Positions 8,449 to 16,958 of a stretch of 64,000 nt of DNA are shown here, in pieces. Location of the stretch: assembly GCF_002975205.1 (NCBI RefSeq), contig NZ_PCOC01000002.1, positions 372,001 to 436,000 of the forward strand, given 5' to 3'. The stretch's first letter is position 1. Every line of letters starts with the position of its first letter. The position numbers and the translations under genes are program-made. The notes beneath the pieces were generated by a model. It was not told the origin of the DNA. It did no database searches and saw nothing but the letters and a program-made list of their open reading frames with translations. The stretch is from Ochrobactrum vermis (GTDB lineage Bacteria > Pseudomonadota > Alphaproteobacteria > Rhizobiales > Rhizobiaceae).

Positions 8449-8715
8449 ATGAAGAAGCAGAGATTTACGGAAGAGCAGATCATTGGGGTGTTGAAGGAGC
8501 AGGAGGCGGGCGTTAAGGCCGCTGATCTTTGCCGCAAGCACGGGATTTCCGAGGCGACCTTTTACAACTGGAAGGCCAAATACGGCGGCATGGAAGTGTC
8601 GGAGGCCAAGCGTCTGAAGGCGCTTGAGGACGAGAATGCCAAGCTGAAGAAGTTGCTGGCCGAGCAGATGCTGGATGTTGCCGCTCTTCGTGAGCTTCTC
8701 GGAAAAAAATGGTAG
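8449..8715 (+). CDS. IS3-family transposase OrfA
   Basis: An 88-residue OrfA with the helix-turn-helix (residues ~8-45, [16 protein letters not shown] through [20 protein letters not shown]) and a leucine-zipper helix ([20 protein letters not shown]) for OrfA/OrfAB multimerisation. It ends at LLGKKW. A run of seven A residues immediately before the stop is a likely slippage site for making the OrfAB transposase, and orfB begins at an ATG 7 bp before the orfA end. Confidence 0.93.
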   Translation: MKKQRFTEEQIIGVLKEQEAGVKAADLCRKHGISEATFYNWKAKYGGMEVSEAKRLKALEDENAKLKKLLAEQMLDVAALRELLGKKW

Positions 8716-9638
8716 GGCCTGCCGCAAAGCGTGACGCCGTTGCACATCTGAAGGATATATTGGGTCTTTCGGAGCGGCGGGCCTGCCAGATTGTGTCGGC
8801 TGATCGCAAGATGATCCGCTATCGGTCCTGCCGACCGCCGGAGGTCGAATTGCGAGCAAAGTTGCGCGATCTGGCCAACGAGCGACGACGGTTCGGCTAC
8901 CGACGGCTGTTCATTCTGCTTCGGCGAGACGGAGAGCCTTCCGGGGTTAATCGCATCTATCGGCTGTATCGCGAGGAAGGTCTTTCCGTGCGCAAGCGGA
9001 AAGCCAGGCGTCGTGCTGTTGGCACGCGTGCCCCGATCCTCGTCGAAGCAAAGGCGAATGCTCGCTGGTCGCTGGATTTCGTCCACGATCAGTTCACCTG
9101 CGGCAGACGCTTCCGCATCCTCAATGTGGTTGACGACGTCACACGTGAATGCCTGGCGGCGATCCCGGACACATCTATCTCCGGTCGCCGTGTCGCGAGG
9201 GAGCTGACGACGCTTGTCGAGCGAAGAGGCAAGCCCGGCATGATTGTTTCAGACAACGGGACCGAACTGACCTCAAATGCCATCCTCGCCTGGTCGAAGG
9301 ATCACAAGGTCGAGTGGCACTACATCGCGCCGGGAAGACCGATGCAAAACGGTTATGTCGAGAGTTTCAATGGCCGCATGCGCGACGAGTTACTCAACGA
9401 GAGCCTGTTCTTTGGTCTCGATCATGCCCGGAGCGCCATTGCCGAATGGGCCGACGATTACAACAATTTCCGGCCCCACTCATCGCTCGGATACCAGACC
9501 CCGGCAGATTATGCAGGGATCATCGCCGCAACCGGCTCCAACGCTACGCAATTTGGAAGCTTCGCGTTTCCGCCGGTTGCTCCCATCACGCCATGTGGCG
9601 TATCAAAAACCGCCGAGGCTCTAATCGCAGCCGGATGA
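8709..9638 (+). CDS. IS3-family transposase OrfB (DDE)
   Basis: A 309-residue catalytic subunit with an rve-type integrase core. The three acidic residues are visible in SLDFVHD (~residue 120), SDNGTE (~residue 181) and [10 protein letters not shown] (~residue 217). The C-terminal [17 protein letters not shown] block is standard. It appears intact. Its stop codon overlaps an ATG (ATGA at 9635-9638) that is in frame with the downstream virB4. Confidence 0.93.
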   Translation: MVGPAAKRDAVAHLKDILGLSERRACQIVSADRKMIRYRSCRPPEVELRAKLRDLANERRRFGYRRLFILLRRDGEPSGVNRIYRLYREEGLSVRKRKARRRAVGTRAPILVEAKANARWSLDFVHDQFTCGRRFRILNVVDDVTRECLAAIPDTSISGRRVARELTTLVERRGKPGMIVSDNGTELTSNAILAWSKDHKVEWHYIAPGRPMQNGYVESFNGRMRDELLNESLFFGLDHARSAIAEWADDYNNFRPHSSLGYQTPADYAGIIAATGSNATQFGSFAFPPVAPITPCGVSKTAEALIAAG

Positions 9639-9679
9639 AACTTCAGTGGCAGGTCAGTTTGACGAAAGGGATCTCGGCT

Positions 9680-12061
9680 TTGCCTGATATTTCAACGCTC
9701 AAATCCCGGGAGCTCGGGCCAGAGACTTTCATTCCCTATGTGCGTCATATTGATGAAGTGACCGTCGCTTTGGACTCGCGGGCGCTAATAGTGATGATCG
9801 CCCTCGAAGGCGTCTCGTTCGAGACCGCAGATATTCTGGATCTCAATGCTCTACACCGCGATCTCAACACGCTTTACAGGAACGTCGCCGACGAGCGACT
9901 TGCTTTATGGACCCATTTGATCCGACGTCGCGACAATTCTTATCCCGACGGGAGGTTTACAGCGACGTTCTCCGCTCAGCTCAACGAAAAATATCGCGAG
10001 CGCATGGTGGATGAGGATCTTTTTCACAATGGTCTCTATCTGACAATAGTGTGGTCGCCGCCAAGTGACCCTGCGGAAAAGGTAGCGAAGTTGCTTTCGC
10101 GTTTAACCCGTGCTCGCCATTCGGGTGACGAACTCGATGAGGAGGCACTGAAGAAACTCCGCGACAAGGTGGTCGATATCACGGCGGGGTTGAAGCGGTT
10201 TGAACCGCGGGTGTTGTCGCTTTACGATCATGACGGTCTACTATTTTCTGAGCCAAGCGAGGTCTTGCACCAACTCGTCGGCGGGCGAAAGGAGCCGGTC
10301 CCGCTCACCGAGGGCCGCATCGCTTCCGCAATCTATTCTGACCGTGTTATTATTGGTCGAGAAACGATCGAAATCCGGCAAGAAGCTGAAAGCCGCTTTG
10401 CCGGAATGCTGAGCTTTAAGGAATACCCCGCCACCACAAGGCCCAGCATGTTAGACGGCGTCTTGACCAGTCCCTTTGAACTGATTTTGTCGCAATCTTT
10501 TACCTTCGTCTCCAAAGCCGACGCCCGGACAATAATGGGCCGAAAGCAAAATCAGATGCTCAGTAGCGGTGATAAGGCAGCGTCGCAGATCGAAGAGCTC
10601 GACGATGCCATGGACGATCTGGAATCGAACCGGTTCGTTCTCGGCGAGCATCATTTGACGCTGACCGTTTTTGCTCCAACGGTAAAAGGACTGACTGATC
10701 ATCTGGCAAAGGCACGCGCGAGCCTGACCAATGGTGGCGCTGTCGTCGCTCGCGAAGATCTCGGTCTCGAAGCTGCATGGTGGGCGCAGCTCCCTGGTAA
10801 TTTTAGGTTTCGCGCGCGGTCTAGCGCAATCTCGTCGCGGAATTTCGCAGCACTTTCGCCATTCCATTCCTATCCGGTCGGCCAGAAAGACGGCAACGAA
10901 TGGGGGACAGCTGTCGCGCTTCTCAAAACCGCATCCGGTTCGCCATACTATTTCAATTTCCATTATGGCGATCTCGGCAACGCTTTCATTTGTGGTCCCT
11001 CAGGCGCAGGCAAGACCGTGCTGCTCAACTTCATGCTGTCCCAGCTTGAAAAACACGATCCGCATGTGATCTTCTTTGACAAGGACCGCGGTGCTGATCT
11101 CTACGTCCGTGCCACCGGTGGCACTTATCACCCCCTTAAAAACGGCAAGTCCACCGGCTGCGCTCCTCTTAAGGCTCTGGACCTGACGCCAGAAAACAAG
11201 GTCTTTCTGGCAGACTGGATCGGAAAGCTGGTCGGGTCGGCGTCACGGGAGTTGTCTGTTACCGAGTTACGCGACATTTCAGCCTCTATTGATGGGCTCG
11301 CCGACCTCCCGGTCGAACAGCGCACGATCGGTGCGCTTCGGACTTTCCTCGACAATACGAACCCCGAAGGCATCGCCGCCCGGCTACGCAGGTGGGAAAA
11401 GGGAGGTCCGCTTGGCTGGGTCTTCGACAATGTCAATGAGGAGATAGGCTTCGGAAATTTCAGCGTCAGCAGAAAGATGGTTGGATACGACATGACTGAT
11501 TTCCTGGATAATGAGGAAATACGCTCGCCCCTGATGGCTTATCTTTTCCATCGTGTCGAACAACTCATTGACGGTCGGCGCATCATCATCGTCATTGATG
11601 AATTCTGGAAGGCTTTGCAAGATGACGCCTTCCGGGACCTTGCGCAAAACAAGCTGAAGACGATCCGCAAACAAAATGGTCTCATGTTGTTCGCGACGCA
11701 AAGCCCGCGCGACGCGATCAATTCGCCGATTGCCCATACCATCATTGAGCAATGCCCAACCCAGATTTTTCTCCCGAACTCACGCGGAAGTCACGTCGAT
11801 TATGTCGACGGCTTCAAGCTGACAGAGCGGGAATACGAGCTGATTGCACGTGAACTTAGCGTCGAAAGTCGCCGCTTCGTTCTGAAGCAGGGGCATAACA
11901 GCGTCGTGGCCGAACTGAACCTCAACGGCTTCGACGACGAACTCGCCATTCTTTCCGGCAGGACTGCCAACGTCGAGCTTGTGGACGCAATCCGCGGCGA
12001 GATCGGCGACAGGCTTGAGAACTGGCTACCCGTTTTCCAACAGCGAAGGAGTGCAAGCTGA
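9680..12061 (+). CDS. virB4: VirB4 ATPase of the type IV secretion system
   Basis: A 793-residue AAA+ ATPase that powers pilus assembly and substrate transfer. Walker A is GPSGAGKTVLL at ~residue 438 and Walker B is IIIVIDEFWK at ~residue 634; the N-terminal FIPYVRHIDE and SFETAD blocks are typical. I place the native start at TTG 9680, with AAAGGG upstream, overlapping the reconstructed virB3 stop. The IS element also provides an in-frame ATG at 9635, which would add 15 residues ([15 protein letters not shown]). The frame is open further upstream only because it reads through IS sequence. Confidence 0.9.
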   Translation: MPDISTLKSRELGPETFIPYVRHIDEVTVALDSRALIVMIALEGVSFETADILDLNALHRDLNTLYRNVADERLALWTHLIRRRDNSYPDGRFTATFSAQLNEKYRERMVDEDLFHNGLYLTIVWSPPSDPAEKVAKLLSRLTRARHSGDELDEEALKKLRDKVVDITAGLKRFEPRVLSLYDHDGLLFSEPSEVLHQLVGGRKEPVPLTEGRIASAIYSDRVIIGRETIEIRQEAESRFAGMLSFKEYPATTRPSMLDGVLTSPFELILSQSFTFVSKADARTIMGRKQNQMLSSGDKAASQIEELDDAMDDLESNRFVLGEHHLTLTVFAPTVKGLTDHLAKARASLTNGGAVVAREDLGLEAAWWAQLPGNFRFRARSSAISSRNFAALSPFHSYPVGQKDGNEWGTAVALLKTASGSPYYFNFHYGDLGNAFICGPSGAGKTVLLNFMLSQLEKHDPHVIFFDKDRGADLYVRATGGTYHPLKNGKSTGCAPLKALDLTPENKVFLADWIGKLVGSASRELSVTELRDISASIDGLADLPVEQRTIGALRTFLDNTNPEGIAARLRRWEKGGPLGWVFDNVNEEIGFGNFSVSRKMVGYDMTDFLDNEEIRSPLMAYLFHRVEQLIDGRRIIIVIDEFWKALQDDAFRDLAQNKLKTIRKQNGLMLFATQSPRDAINSPIAHTIIEQCPTQIFLPNSRGSHVDYVDGFKLTEREYELIARELSVESRRFVLKQGHNSVVAELNLNGFDDELAILSGRTANVELVDAIRGEIGDRLENWLPVFQQRRSAS

Positions 12062-12759
12062 TGATTGCGAGCAGAGTTCACGGCGCAGTAGTTGTTGCGG
12101 TGTTGATCATTTCAGCTGGTACAGCAGCAGGGGAGGGAATTCCTGTGATCGACAGGACGTCCATCCTCAAACACATAGAAAGTATCACGCAGCTGAAATC
12201 ACAGCTCGATGCGCTCCATCAGCAAATCGAGCAGGCGCAGCAACTCTATGGCTCGCTCAACAAACTGACCAACATGGCCGACGTCGCTGGTGTCCTGAAC
12301 GATCCGGCAATTCGCAAGGCGCTTCCGCCTGATTTCGAAGCAATCGAGAAATTATTCAAAGGCAATGGATCAGGTGCGATCGGACAGTCTGCTTCCAAAT
12401 TTCTCGAAGGCAATTCGAGCTATCGCACTGATGCCGATGATTTCTATGCGAAGGAGCTATCACGCGCCCAGAATAATAATGCTGGCCAGATGAGCCTCGG
12501 TCAGCAGGTCTACGATGCAGCTACGAAACGCATCGACGGAATCGACGAGTTGCGAGAGAAAATCTCTTCGGCCGGCGATGCCAAGGAGATCGCGGACCTC
12601 CAAGCCAGGCTTCAGGCCGAACAGGCATTCCTCCAGACAGATGTTTTACGGATGGAGGGATTGCAAATGCTCCAGCGCGCGCAGACCCGGGTCGACGGGC
12701 AGCGCAAGGCGGAAGATTGGCGCAAGCGCATGGATTCCATGAAGGCGGCGCTGCAATGA
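12061..12759 (+). CDS. virB5: VirB5 minor pilus protein
   Basis: A 232-residue P-type VirB5. A signal peptide (about residues 1-24) is followed by GIPVIDRTSILKHIESITQL and a long coiled-coil (QLDALHQQIEQAQQLYGSL), then NMADVAGVLNDPAIRKALP and a helical C-terminus rich in Q, E and R. It sits at the pilus tip and is thought to aid target-cell contact. The start overlaps the virB4 stop by one base (TGATG), so translation is coupled. Confidence 0.88.
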   Translation: MIASRVHGAVVVAVLIISAGTAAGEGIPVIDRTSILKHIESITQLKSQLDALHQQIEQAQQLYGSLNKLTNMADVAGVLNDPAIRKALPPDFEAIEKLFKGNGSGAIGQSASKFLEGNSSYRTDADDFYAKELSRAQNNNAGQMSLGQQVYDAATKRIDGIDELREKISSAGDAKEIADLQARLQAEQAFLQTDVLRMEGLQMLQRAQTRVDGQRKAEDWRKRMDSMKAALQ

Positions 12760-12989
12760 GGGTTCTTGTCACGATGGTCGTGCTTCTCGTCGTGACCGGC
12801 TGCTCCGAAGAGAAAATCACGACCTATTCCGTTGAGGAGTTGACGGCGGACGAGACGTTGCTCGTACGTGTCTTGTCCGAATGCCGCAATGATCCAGGCA
12901 ACCAGCGTGATACGGCCAGGTGTGTGAACGCAGAAACTACCGACGGGAAACGAAGACTGCGCAAGATGCGTGAATTGCTGGGGAATTGA
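12756..12989 (+). CDS. eexN: EexN-like entry-exclusion lipoprotein
   Basis: A 77-residue lipoprotein. The signal sequence ends in a lipobox, LLVVTGC (Cys at ~residue 16). It is followed by TTYSVEELTADETLLVRVLSECRNDPG and a second Cys in TARCVNAE, the EexN pattern (YSVEELxADxxLLxxxLxxC). It overlaps the virB5 stop (ATGA). EexN proteins between virB5 and virB6 block redundant entry of the same element into the host. Confidence 0.75.
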   Translation: MRVLVTMVVLLVVTGCSEEKITTYSVEELTADETLLVRVLSECRNDPGNQRDTARCVNAETTDGKRRLRKMRELLGN

Positions 12990-12993
12990 TATC

Positions 12994-13929
12994 GTGTATC
13001 AGGTGTTCGACTTCATCGATGGGCAGTTTAAACAACCATTAGAGACGTTCGTTTCGGATGGCACGTCAAATATCGCACAATGGGTGACCGGGCCGTTGAC
13101 CGCGGCCATCACCCTTTACATCGTGCTTTATGGCTATCTGGTGCTGCGCGGCTCGGTTGCTGAGCCGATCCTCGAATTCGTGTTCCGCACGATCAAGCTC
13201 GCCATCATCGTAATGCTGGTCAAAAACGCCGGTGAATACCAGACCTACGTCACGAACATTTTCTTCAATGTGCTACCGCATGAAATCGCGCAGGCGCTGA
13301 ATTCCGGGACTACTCCAAGCGCCAGTACCTTTGACGGCCTTCTGGATAAAGGACAGACATCTGCCACCGACATCTGGTCGCGTGCCTCCTGGCCGATTGA
13401 TATCGTCACAGGCGTTGCGGGGATGTTGGTGATCGCGGTGAGCTTTCTGGTTGCCGGTATCGGCTACGTTGTTTCGCTTTATGCACGTCTGGCACTGGCC
13501 ATTGTGCTGGCGATTGGTCCCATCTTCATTGCATTAGCCATGTTTCAATCCACGCGACGTTTCACCGAAGCGTGGATAGGTCAGCTCGCAAACTTCGTCA
13601 TCCTGCAGGTCCTCGTCGTCGCGGTGGGGGCGCTGCTGATCTCGTGCATCGATTCCACGTTTACCGCAATCGATGCTTACTCCGATGTCCTTATGCGTCC
13701 GATTGCTCTTTGCGCTATCGGGATCGCTGCCCTTTACGTCTTCTATCAACTCCCCGGCGTTGCTTCGGCGCTTGCTGCTGGTGGAGCATCGCTTGCTTAC
13801 GGTTACAGTGCTGCGCGCGATGCGCATGAGGGCATGCTTGCCCGTGGGACCAGAAGTACAGGTCGTGCCATCAAACACACGGCTCGGTTCGTTGGGCGAA
13901 CGGTTGGTTCCAGGGGCATGAGTAAATGA
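12994..13929 (+). CDS. virB6: VirB6 polytopic membrane protein
   Basis: A 311-residue TrbL/VirB6-family protein with an N-terminal periplasmic part and at least five membrane segments (for example ITLYIVLYGYLVLRG, IVTGVAGMLVIAVSFLVAGIGYVVS, LALAIVLAIGPIFIALAMF, FVILQVLVVAVGALLIS and IALCAIGIAALYVFY). The conserved LALAIVLAIGPIFIAL core is clear. I prefer the GTG at 12994 with GGGGA upstream; another GTG at 12970 overlaps eexN. The C-terminus is basic. It forms part of the inner-membrane channel. Confidence 0.87.
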   Translation: MYQVFDFIDGQFKQPLETFVSDGTSNIAQWVTGPLTAAITLYIVLYGYLVLRGSVAEPILEFVFRTIKLAIIVMLVKNAGEYQTYVTNIFFNVLPHEIAQALNSGTTPSASTFDGLLDKGQTSATDIWSRASWPIDIVTGVAGMLVIAVSFLVAGIGYVVSLYARLALAIVLAIGPIFIALAMFQSTRRFTEAWIGQLANFVILQVLVVAVGALLISCIDSTFTAIDAYSDVLMRPIALCAIGIAALYVFYQLPGVASALAAGGASLAYGYSAARDAHEGMLARGTRSTGRAIKHTARFVGRTVGSRGMSK

Positions 13930-13963
13930 CATGCTCCACAACAACAGGAAAAGGTCTTTTCGA

Positions 13964-14230
13964 ATGATCAGGTTTTCCTTGCTGATTGCGCTGGCAGCGG
14001 TGCTTTGTGGCTGCGCATCGCTGAACTATCCCTTGCCGAAGTGTGATGGTCAGTCCCGCCGTCCACTCAATCGCTCGATGTGGGAATGGGAAGGTGTGCG
14101 AGACCTGAAGCCCCCTCGGTTCGATACAAAATTGACGACGTCAACGACGCCTTACGCTGAGCAGACCGCTGAGTCAGCGGCCTTCGCTTGTTTCGACATC
14201 GATGCTTCGCGTCGTTCTTGCGCGGAGTGA
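13964..14230 (+). CDS. virB7: Small T4SS lipoprotein in the VirB7 position
   Basis: An 88-residue predicted lipoprotein (MIRFSLLIALAAVLCGC lipobox), with the mature part ASLNYPLPKCDGQSRRPLNRSMWEWE. It lies between virB6 and virB8, where VirB7 (outer-membrane core lipoprotein) is expected. It is longer than Agrobacterium VirB7 (55 aa). The start at 13964 follows GGAAAAGG; an ATG at 13931 is an alternative. Assignment to VirB7 rests mainly on position and lipobox. Confidence 0.65.
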   Translation: MIRFSLLIALAAVLCGCASLNYPLPKCDGQSRRPLNRSMWEWEGVRDLKPPRFDTKLTTSTTPYAEQTAESAAFACFDIDASRRSCAE

Positions 14231-14234
14231 AAAG

Positions 14235-14906
14235 ATGGTATCGACAGAAAATCTGAAAAGCTATTTTGAAAAAGCTCGCCGTTTCGATCAGGACCGGATG
14301 ATCCAGATCGAGCGATCGAACCGGTTTGCCTGGTCAATCGCAGTTGGCGCAGTCCTCATCGCGGTTGTTTCGATCGTCGCGGTTGCTGCGCTGGCACCGC
14401 TTAAGACCGTTGAACCCTTTGTCATCCGGGTCGACAATTCGACGGGTATCGTCGACGTGGTGTCCGCCCTGACGTCGACGGCTGGTACTTACGATGAAGC
14501 AGTGACGAAATATTTTGCTGCAAAATATGTTCGCGCCCGCGAAGGATATGTCTGGAGCGAAGCACAAGAGAATTTCAGAACTATCGCGCTCCTGTCCACA
14601 CAAGCCGAGCAAGATCGTTTTTCGAGCCACTATCGAGGAAGCAATCCGGAGTCGCCGCAAGTTATCTATGGTCGGTCGGCGACGACGATTATTAGGATCG
14701 CTTCGATCTCGCTGATCAATCAGAACGTGGCTTCAGTGCGTTATATGCGCACTGTCACCCGAGGAGACGAAGTCCGCACAACCCACTGGGTTGCCAGCCT
14801 GACTTATGCTTACGCCAATGCACCCATGTCCTCCACGGACCGGCTTGTGAACCCACTCGGCTTTGCGGTTAGCGAATACCGCTCCGATCCGGAGGCGATC
14901 AATTGA
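14235..14906 (+). CDS. virB8: VirB8 inner-membrane core protein
   Basis: A 223-residue bitopic protein with a short cytoplasmic N-terminus, one membrane segment (~residues 32-55, FAWSIAVGAVLIAVVSIVAV) and a periplasmic NTF2-like domain with KTVEPFVIRVDNSTGIVDVV, FAAKYVRAREGYVW and the NPLGFAVSEYRSDPE end motif. The start was chosen for GGAG 9 nt upstream. VirB8 nucleates the inner-membrane complex and contacts VirB9 and VirB10. Confidence 0.92.
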   Translation: MVSTENLKSYFEKARRFDQDRMIQIERSNRFAWSIAVGAVLIAVVSIVAVAALAPLKTVEPFVIRVDNSTGIVDVVSALTSTAGTYDEAVTKYFAAKYVRAREGYVWSEAQENFRTIALLSTQAEQDRFSSHYRGSNPESPQVIYGRSATTIIRIASISLINQNVASVRYMRTVTRGDEVRTTHWVASLTYAYANAPMSSTDRLVNPLGFAVSEYRSDPEAIN

Positions 14907-15757
14907 TGCGAAAGACAGTCCTTCTAACCGCTCTGTTTGTAGGTATCGCCTCCATGGGTCATGCGCTCGAGGTTCCGCACAGCGCCTCGCAGGATAGTCG
15001 TGTCCGCTTCGTGAATTATCATCCTTACAACATTACCAGGATCGTCGGATCGTTGCGTTCTTCCGTGCAGGTGGAGTTCGACAGGGGCGAGGAGATCGCT
15101 CATGTCGCACTTGGCAACAGTGTGGCCTGGGAAGTCGCGCCGGCCGGAAACATACTTTTTTTGAAACCGCGCGAAAAGCAGCCGGTAACTAACATTTCTG
15201 TGGTGACAACCCGACGCGACGGTTCCGTCCGCAGTTATCAGATGGAGCTGACCGTACGCGAAGGAACTGTTGAGGTGGGCCAGAACACTTACTTCTATGT
15301 AAAATTTCGATATCCCGGAGATGAAGCAGACGCTCGGCGCCAGCAAGCTGCAGCGCGGGCGCGCGCTGAGCAGGCAAAGGAGGCTGACAAGGTGCTGGCG
15401 CTCCACGAAGCTAACGGCCCGCGCAACTGGCGCTATTCAGCACAGGGGGCCCAGTCGCTTGAACCGCAAAGCATCTACGATAATGGTAAGATCACGACCT
15501 TCGCATTCGTCGACAATCAAGAGATGCCCGCAATTTATATGGAAAACTCTGATGGTTCGGAGAGTTTGGTGCCAAAATCGGTCGATGGCAATCTCGTAAT
15601 GGTTCACGCCATCAGTGAGAAGTTCATCCTGCGCCGCGGCAACGACGTTCTGTGCGTCTTCAACGAGGCTTACGACCGCGTCGGTATCAATCCCGACACG
15701 AACACCACGTCGCCGTCTGTGGAGCGTGTCATAAAATCCGTTTCCGCGGCTCGGTAG
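14906..15757 (+). CDS. virB9: VirB9 outer-membrane core protein
   Basis: A 283-residue periplasmic/outer-membrane protein with signal peptide MRKTVLLTALFVGIASMGHA. The N-terminal domain has RVRFVNYHPYNITRI and HVALGNSVAWEV. A charged helical linker (~residues 135-160, ARRQQAAARARAEQAKEAD) precedes the C-terminal domain (NWRYSAQGAQSLEPQSIYDNG and MPAIYMENSDGSESLV). It forms the outer-membrane pore core with VirB7 and VirB10. The start overlaps the virB8 stop (TGATG). Confidence 0.92.
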   Translation: MRKTVLLTALFVGIASMGHALEVPHSASQDSRVRFVNYHPYNITRIVGSLRSSVQVEFDRGEEIAHVALGNSVAWEVAPAGNILFLKPREKQPVTNISVVTTRRDGSVRSYQMELTVREGTVEVGQNTYFYVKFRYPGDEADARRQQAAARARAEQAKEADKVLALHEANGPRNWRYSAQGAQSLEPQSIYDNGKITTFAFVDNQEMPAIYMENSDGSESLVPKSVDGNLVMVHAISEKFILRRGNDVLCVFNEAYDRVGINPDTNTTSPSVERVIKSVSAAR

Positions 15758-15770
15758 GGAGGCGTTCACC

Positions 15771-16949
15771 ATGGCACAAGAAGAAGAAACCCAGATCCCC
15801 GGTGAACGCGCCGAGACTGCCAACGGTCGACGCATAGATAATAATCCGGCCCTCAAACGGGGTGTAATTGCATTCGCCGTAGTGACGTTCGTCAGTTTTG
15901 CGATCTGGTCGACCTCGGGACGCAATAACAAGGATGACCGTACACAGCCTGAGCGCGTTGTCATTCGCCAGACTAACGCATTTGAGCCGGCAAAGGAGAA
16001 AGCCCAGCCAGTGGCCCCCGTTCCTTTGCCGAAGGTGGTGTTACCAACGCCCACAATTGCCCCTGTTACGGAAGTCGAAGACAAGTTGCTCGATTCCGCA
16101 CGTCGCGCGCCCGTATTGGCCTACAGCCGCGAAAAGAATAAAGCACCGTTGCATCATGCCGCTGACGATCAGGCGCCATCAATGGAAAGCAGTTTCGTGC
16201 CGCTCGGCACCAACATGATGAGCCAGAACCAGTCGAATAGCGACGAACAGAAGTTCGATAGCCTATTGCGGCCGACACGCCTTGAAGGTTCACGCGCCGG
16301 CACGCTTGGAAATCGGGATTTCATAGTCGCGATGGGAACCTCCATCCCTTGCGTGCTTGAGACCGCGTTGGCGTCTGATCAACCGGGCTTCACGAGTTGC
16401 GTCATCAACCGCGATGTCCTCTCCGACAATGGTAGAGTGGTCCTTATGGAAAAGGGGACGCACGTCGTTGGCGAGTACCGTGGAGGACTTCAGCGCGGCC
16501 AAAAGCGATTGTTTGTCCTATGGAACAGGGCCAAGACCCCCAAAGGCATTATCGTTACGCTTGCATCTCCAGCGACGGATGCCCTAGGTCGTGCCGGCGT
16601 CGACGGCTATGTCGACACCCATTGGTGGGAACGGTTCGGAAGTGCGCTGCTTTTGTCTATCGTAAGCGATGCGACCAGCTATGCGAACAGCCGTCTGCAG
16701 GACAGTGGTGCTGATGCGCAAAATACCATGAGCGCCGGTCAGCAGGCGGCTGCGATCGCTGTCGAGCAATCGATTAACATTCCACCGACATTGAACAAAC
16801 ATCAAGGAGCAATTGTCTCAATCTTCGTGGCTCGTGATCTCGACTTTTCAGGGGTATACCGTCTTCGCGTTACCGAACCGAAGAATCGCATCTTCGACCG
16901 AGCCGTTTTGGGCGATTTCAACCCAGATTCAAAGATTGTAACGAAGTAG
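15771..16949 (+). CDS. virB10: VirB10 channel-spanning protein
   Basis: A 392-residue TrbI/VirB10 protein with a cytoplasmic N-terminus, one membrane helix (~residues 27-43, GVIAFAVVTFVSFAIWS), a proline-rich periplasmic linker (~residues 75-100) and a C-terminal beta-barrel domain. The conserved blocks are IVAMGTSIPCVLETALASDQPG, GRVVLMEKGTHVVGEY and DTHWWERFGSALLLS. It transmits the ATPase signal from the inner to the outer membrane. It lies 13 bp after virB9, with a GGAGG-like site upstream. Confidence 0.93.
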   Translation: MAQEEETQIPGERAETANGRRIDNNPALKRGVIAFAVVTFVSFAIWSTSGRNNKDDRTQPERVVIRQTNAFEPAKEKAQPVAPVPLPKVVLPTPTIAPVTEVEDKLLDSARRAPVLAYSREKNKAPLHHAADDQAPSMESSFVPLGTNMMSQNQSNSDEQKFDSLLRPTRLEGSRAGTLGNRDFIVAMGTSIPCVLETALASDQPGFTSCVINRDVLSDNGRVVLMEKGTHVVGEYRGGLQRGQKRLFVLWNRAKTPKGIIVTLASPATDALGRAGVDGYVDTHWWERFGSALLLSIVSDATSYANSRLQDSGADAQNTMSAGQQAAAIAVEQSINIPPTLNKHQGAIVSIFVARDLDFSGVYRLRVTEPKNRIFDRAVLGDFNPDSKIVTK

Positions 16950-16958
16950 GTGTGGTCA

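Larger units (their letters stand above)
8387..9656 (+). mobile_element. IS3-family (probably IS407-group) insertion sequence
   Basis: A 1270-bp element bounded by perfect 12-bp terminal repeats (TGACCTGCCACT at 8387-8398, AGTGGCAGGTCA at 9645-9656). It is flanked by a 4-bp target duplication GTTT (8383-8386 and 9657-9660), as expected for the IS407 group. It carries orfA and orfB intact. It sits exactly at the virB3/virB4 boundary in the same orientation as the operon. Confidence 0.93.

Noticed and set aside
9149..9679. Open frame continuous with virB4 that would extend VirB4 by ~177 residues
   Set aside because: The first part is the antiphase of the IS transposase; VirB4 homology starts only after the IS end at 9656.
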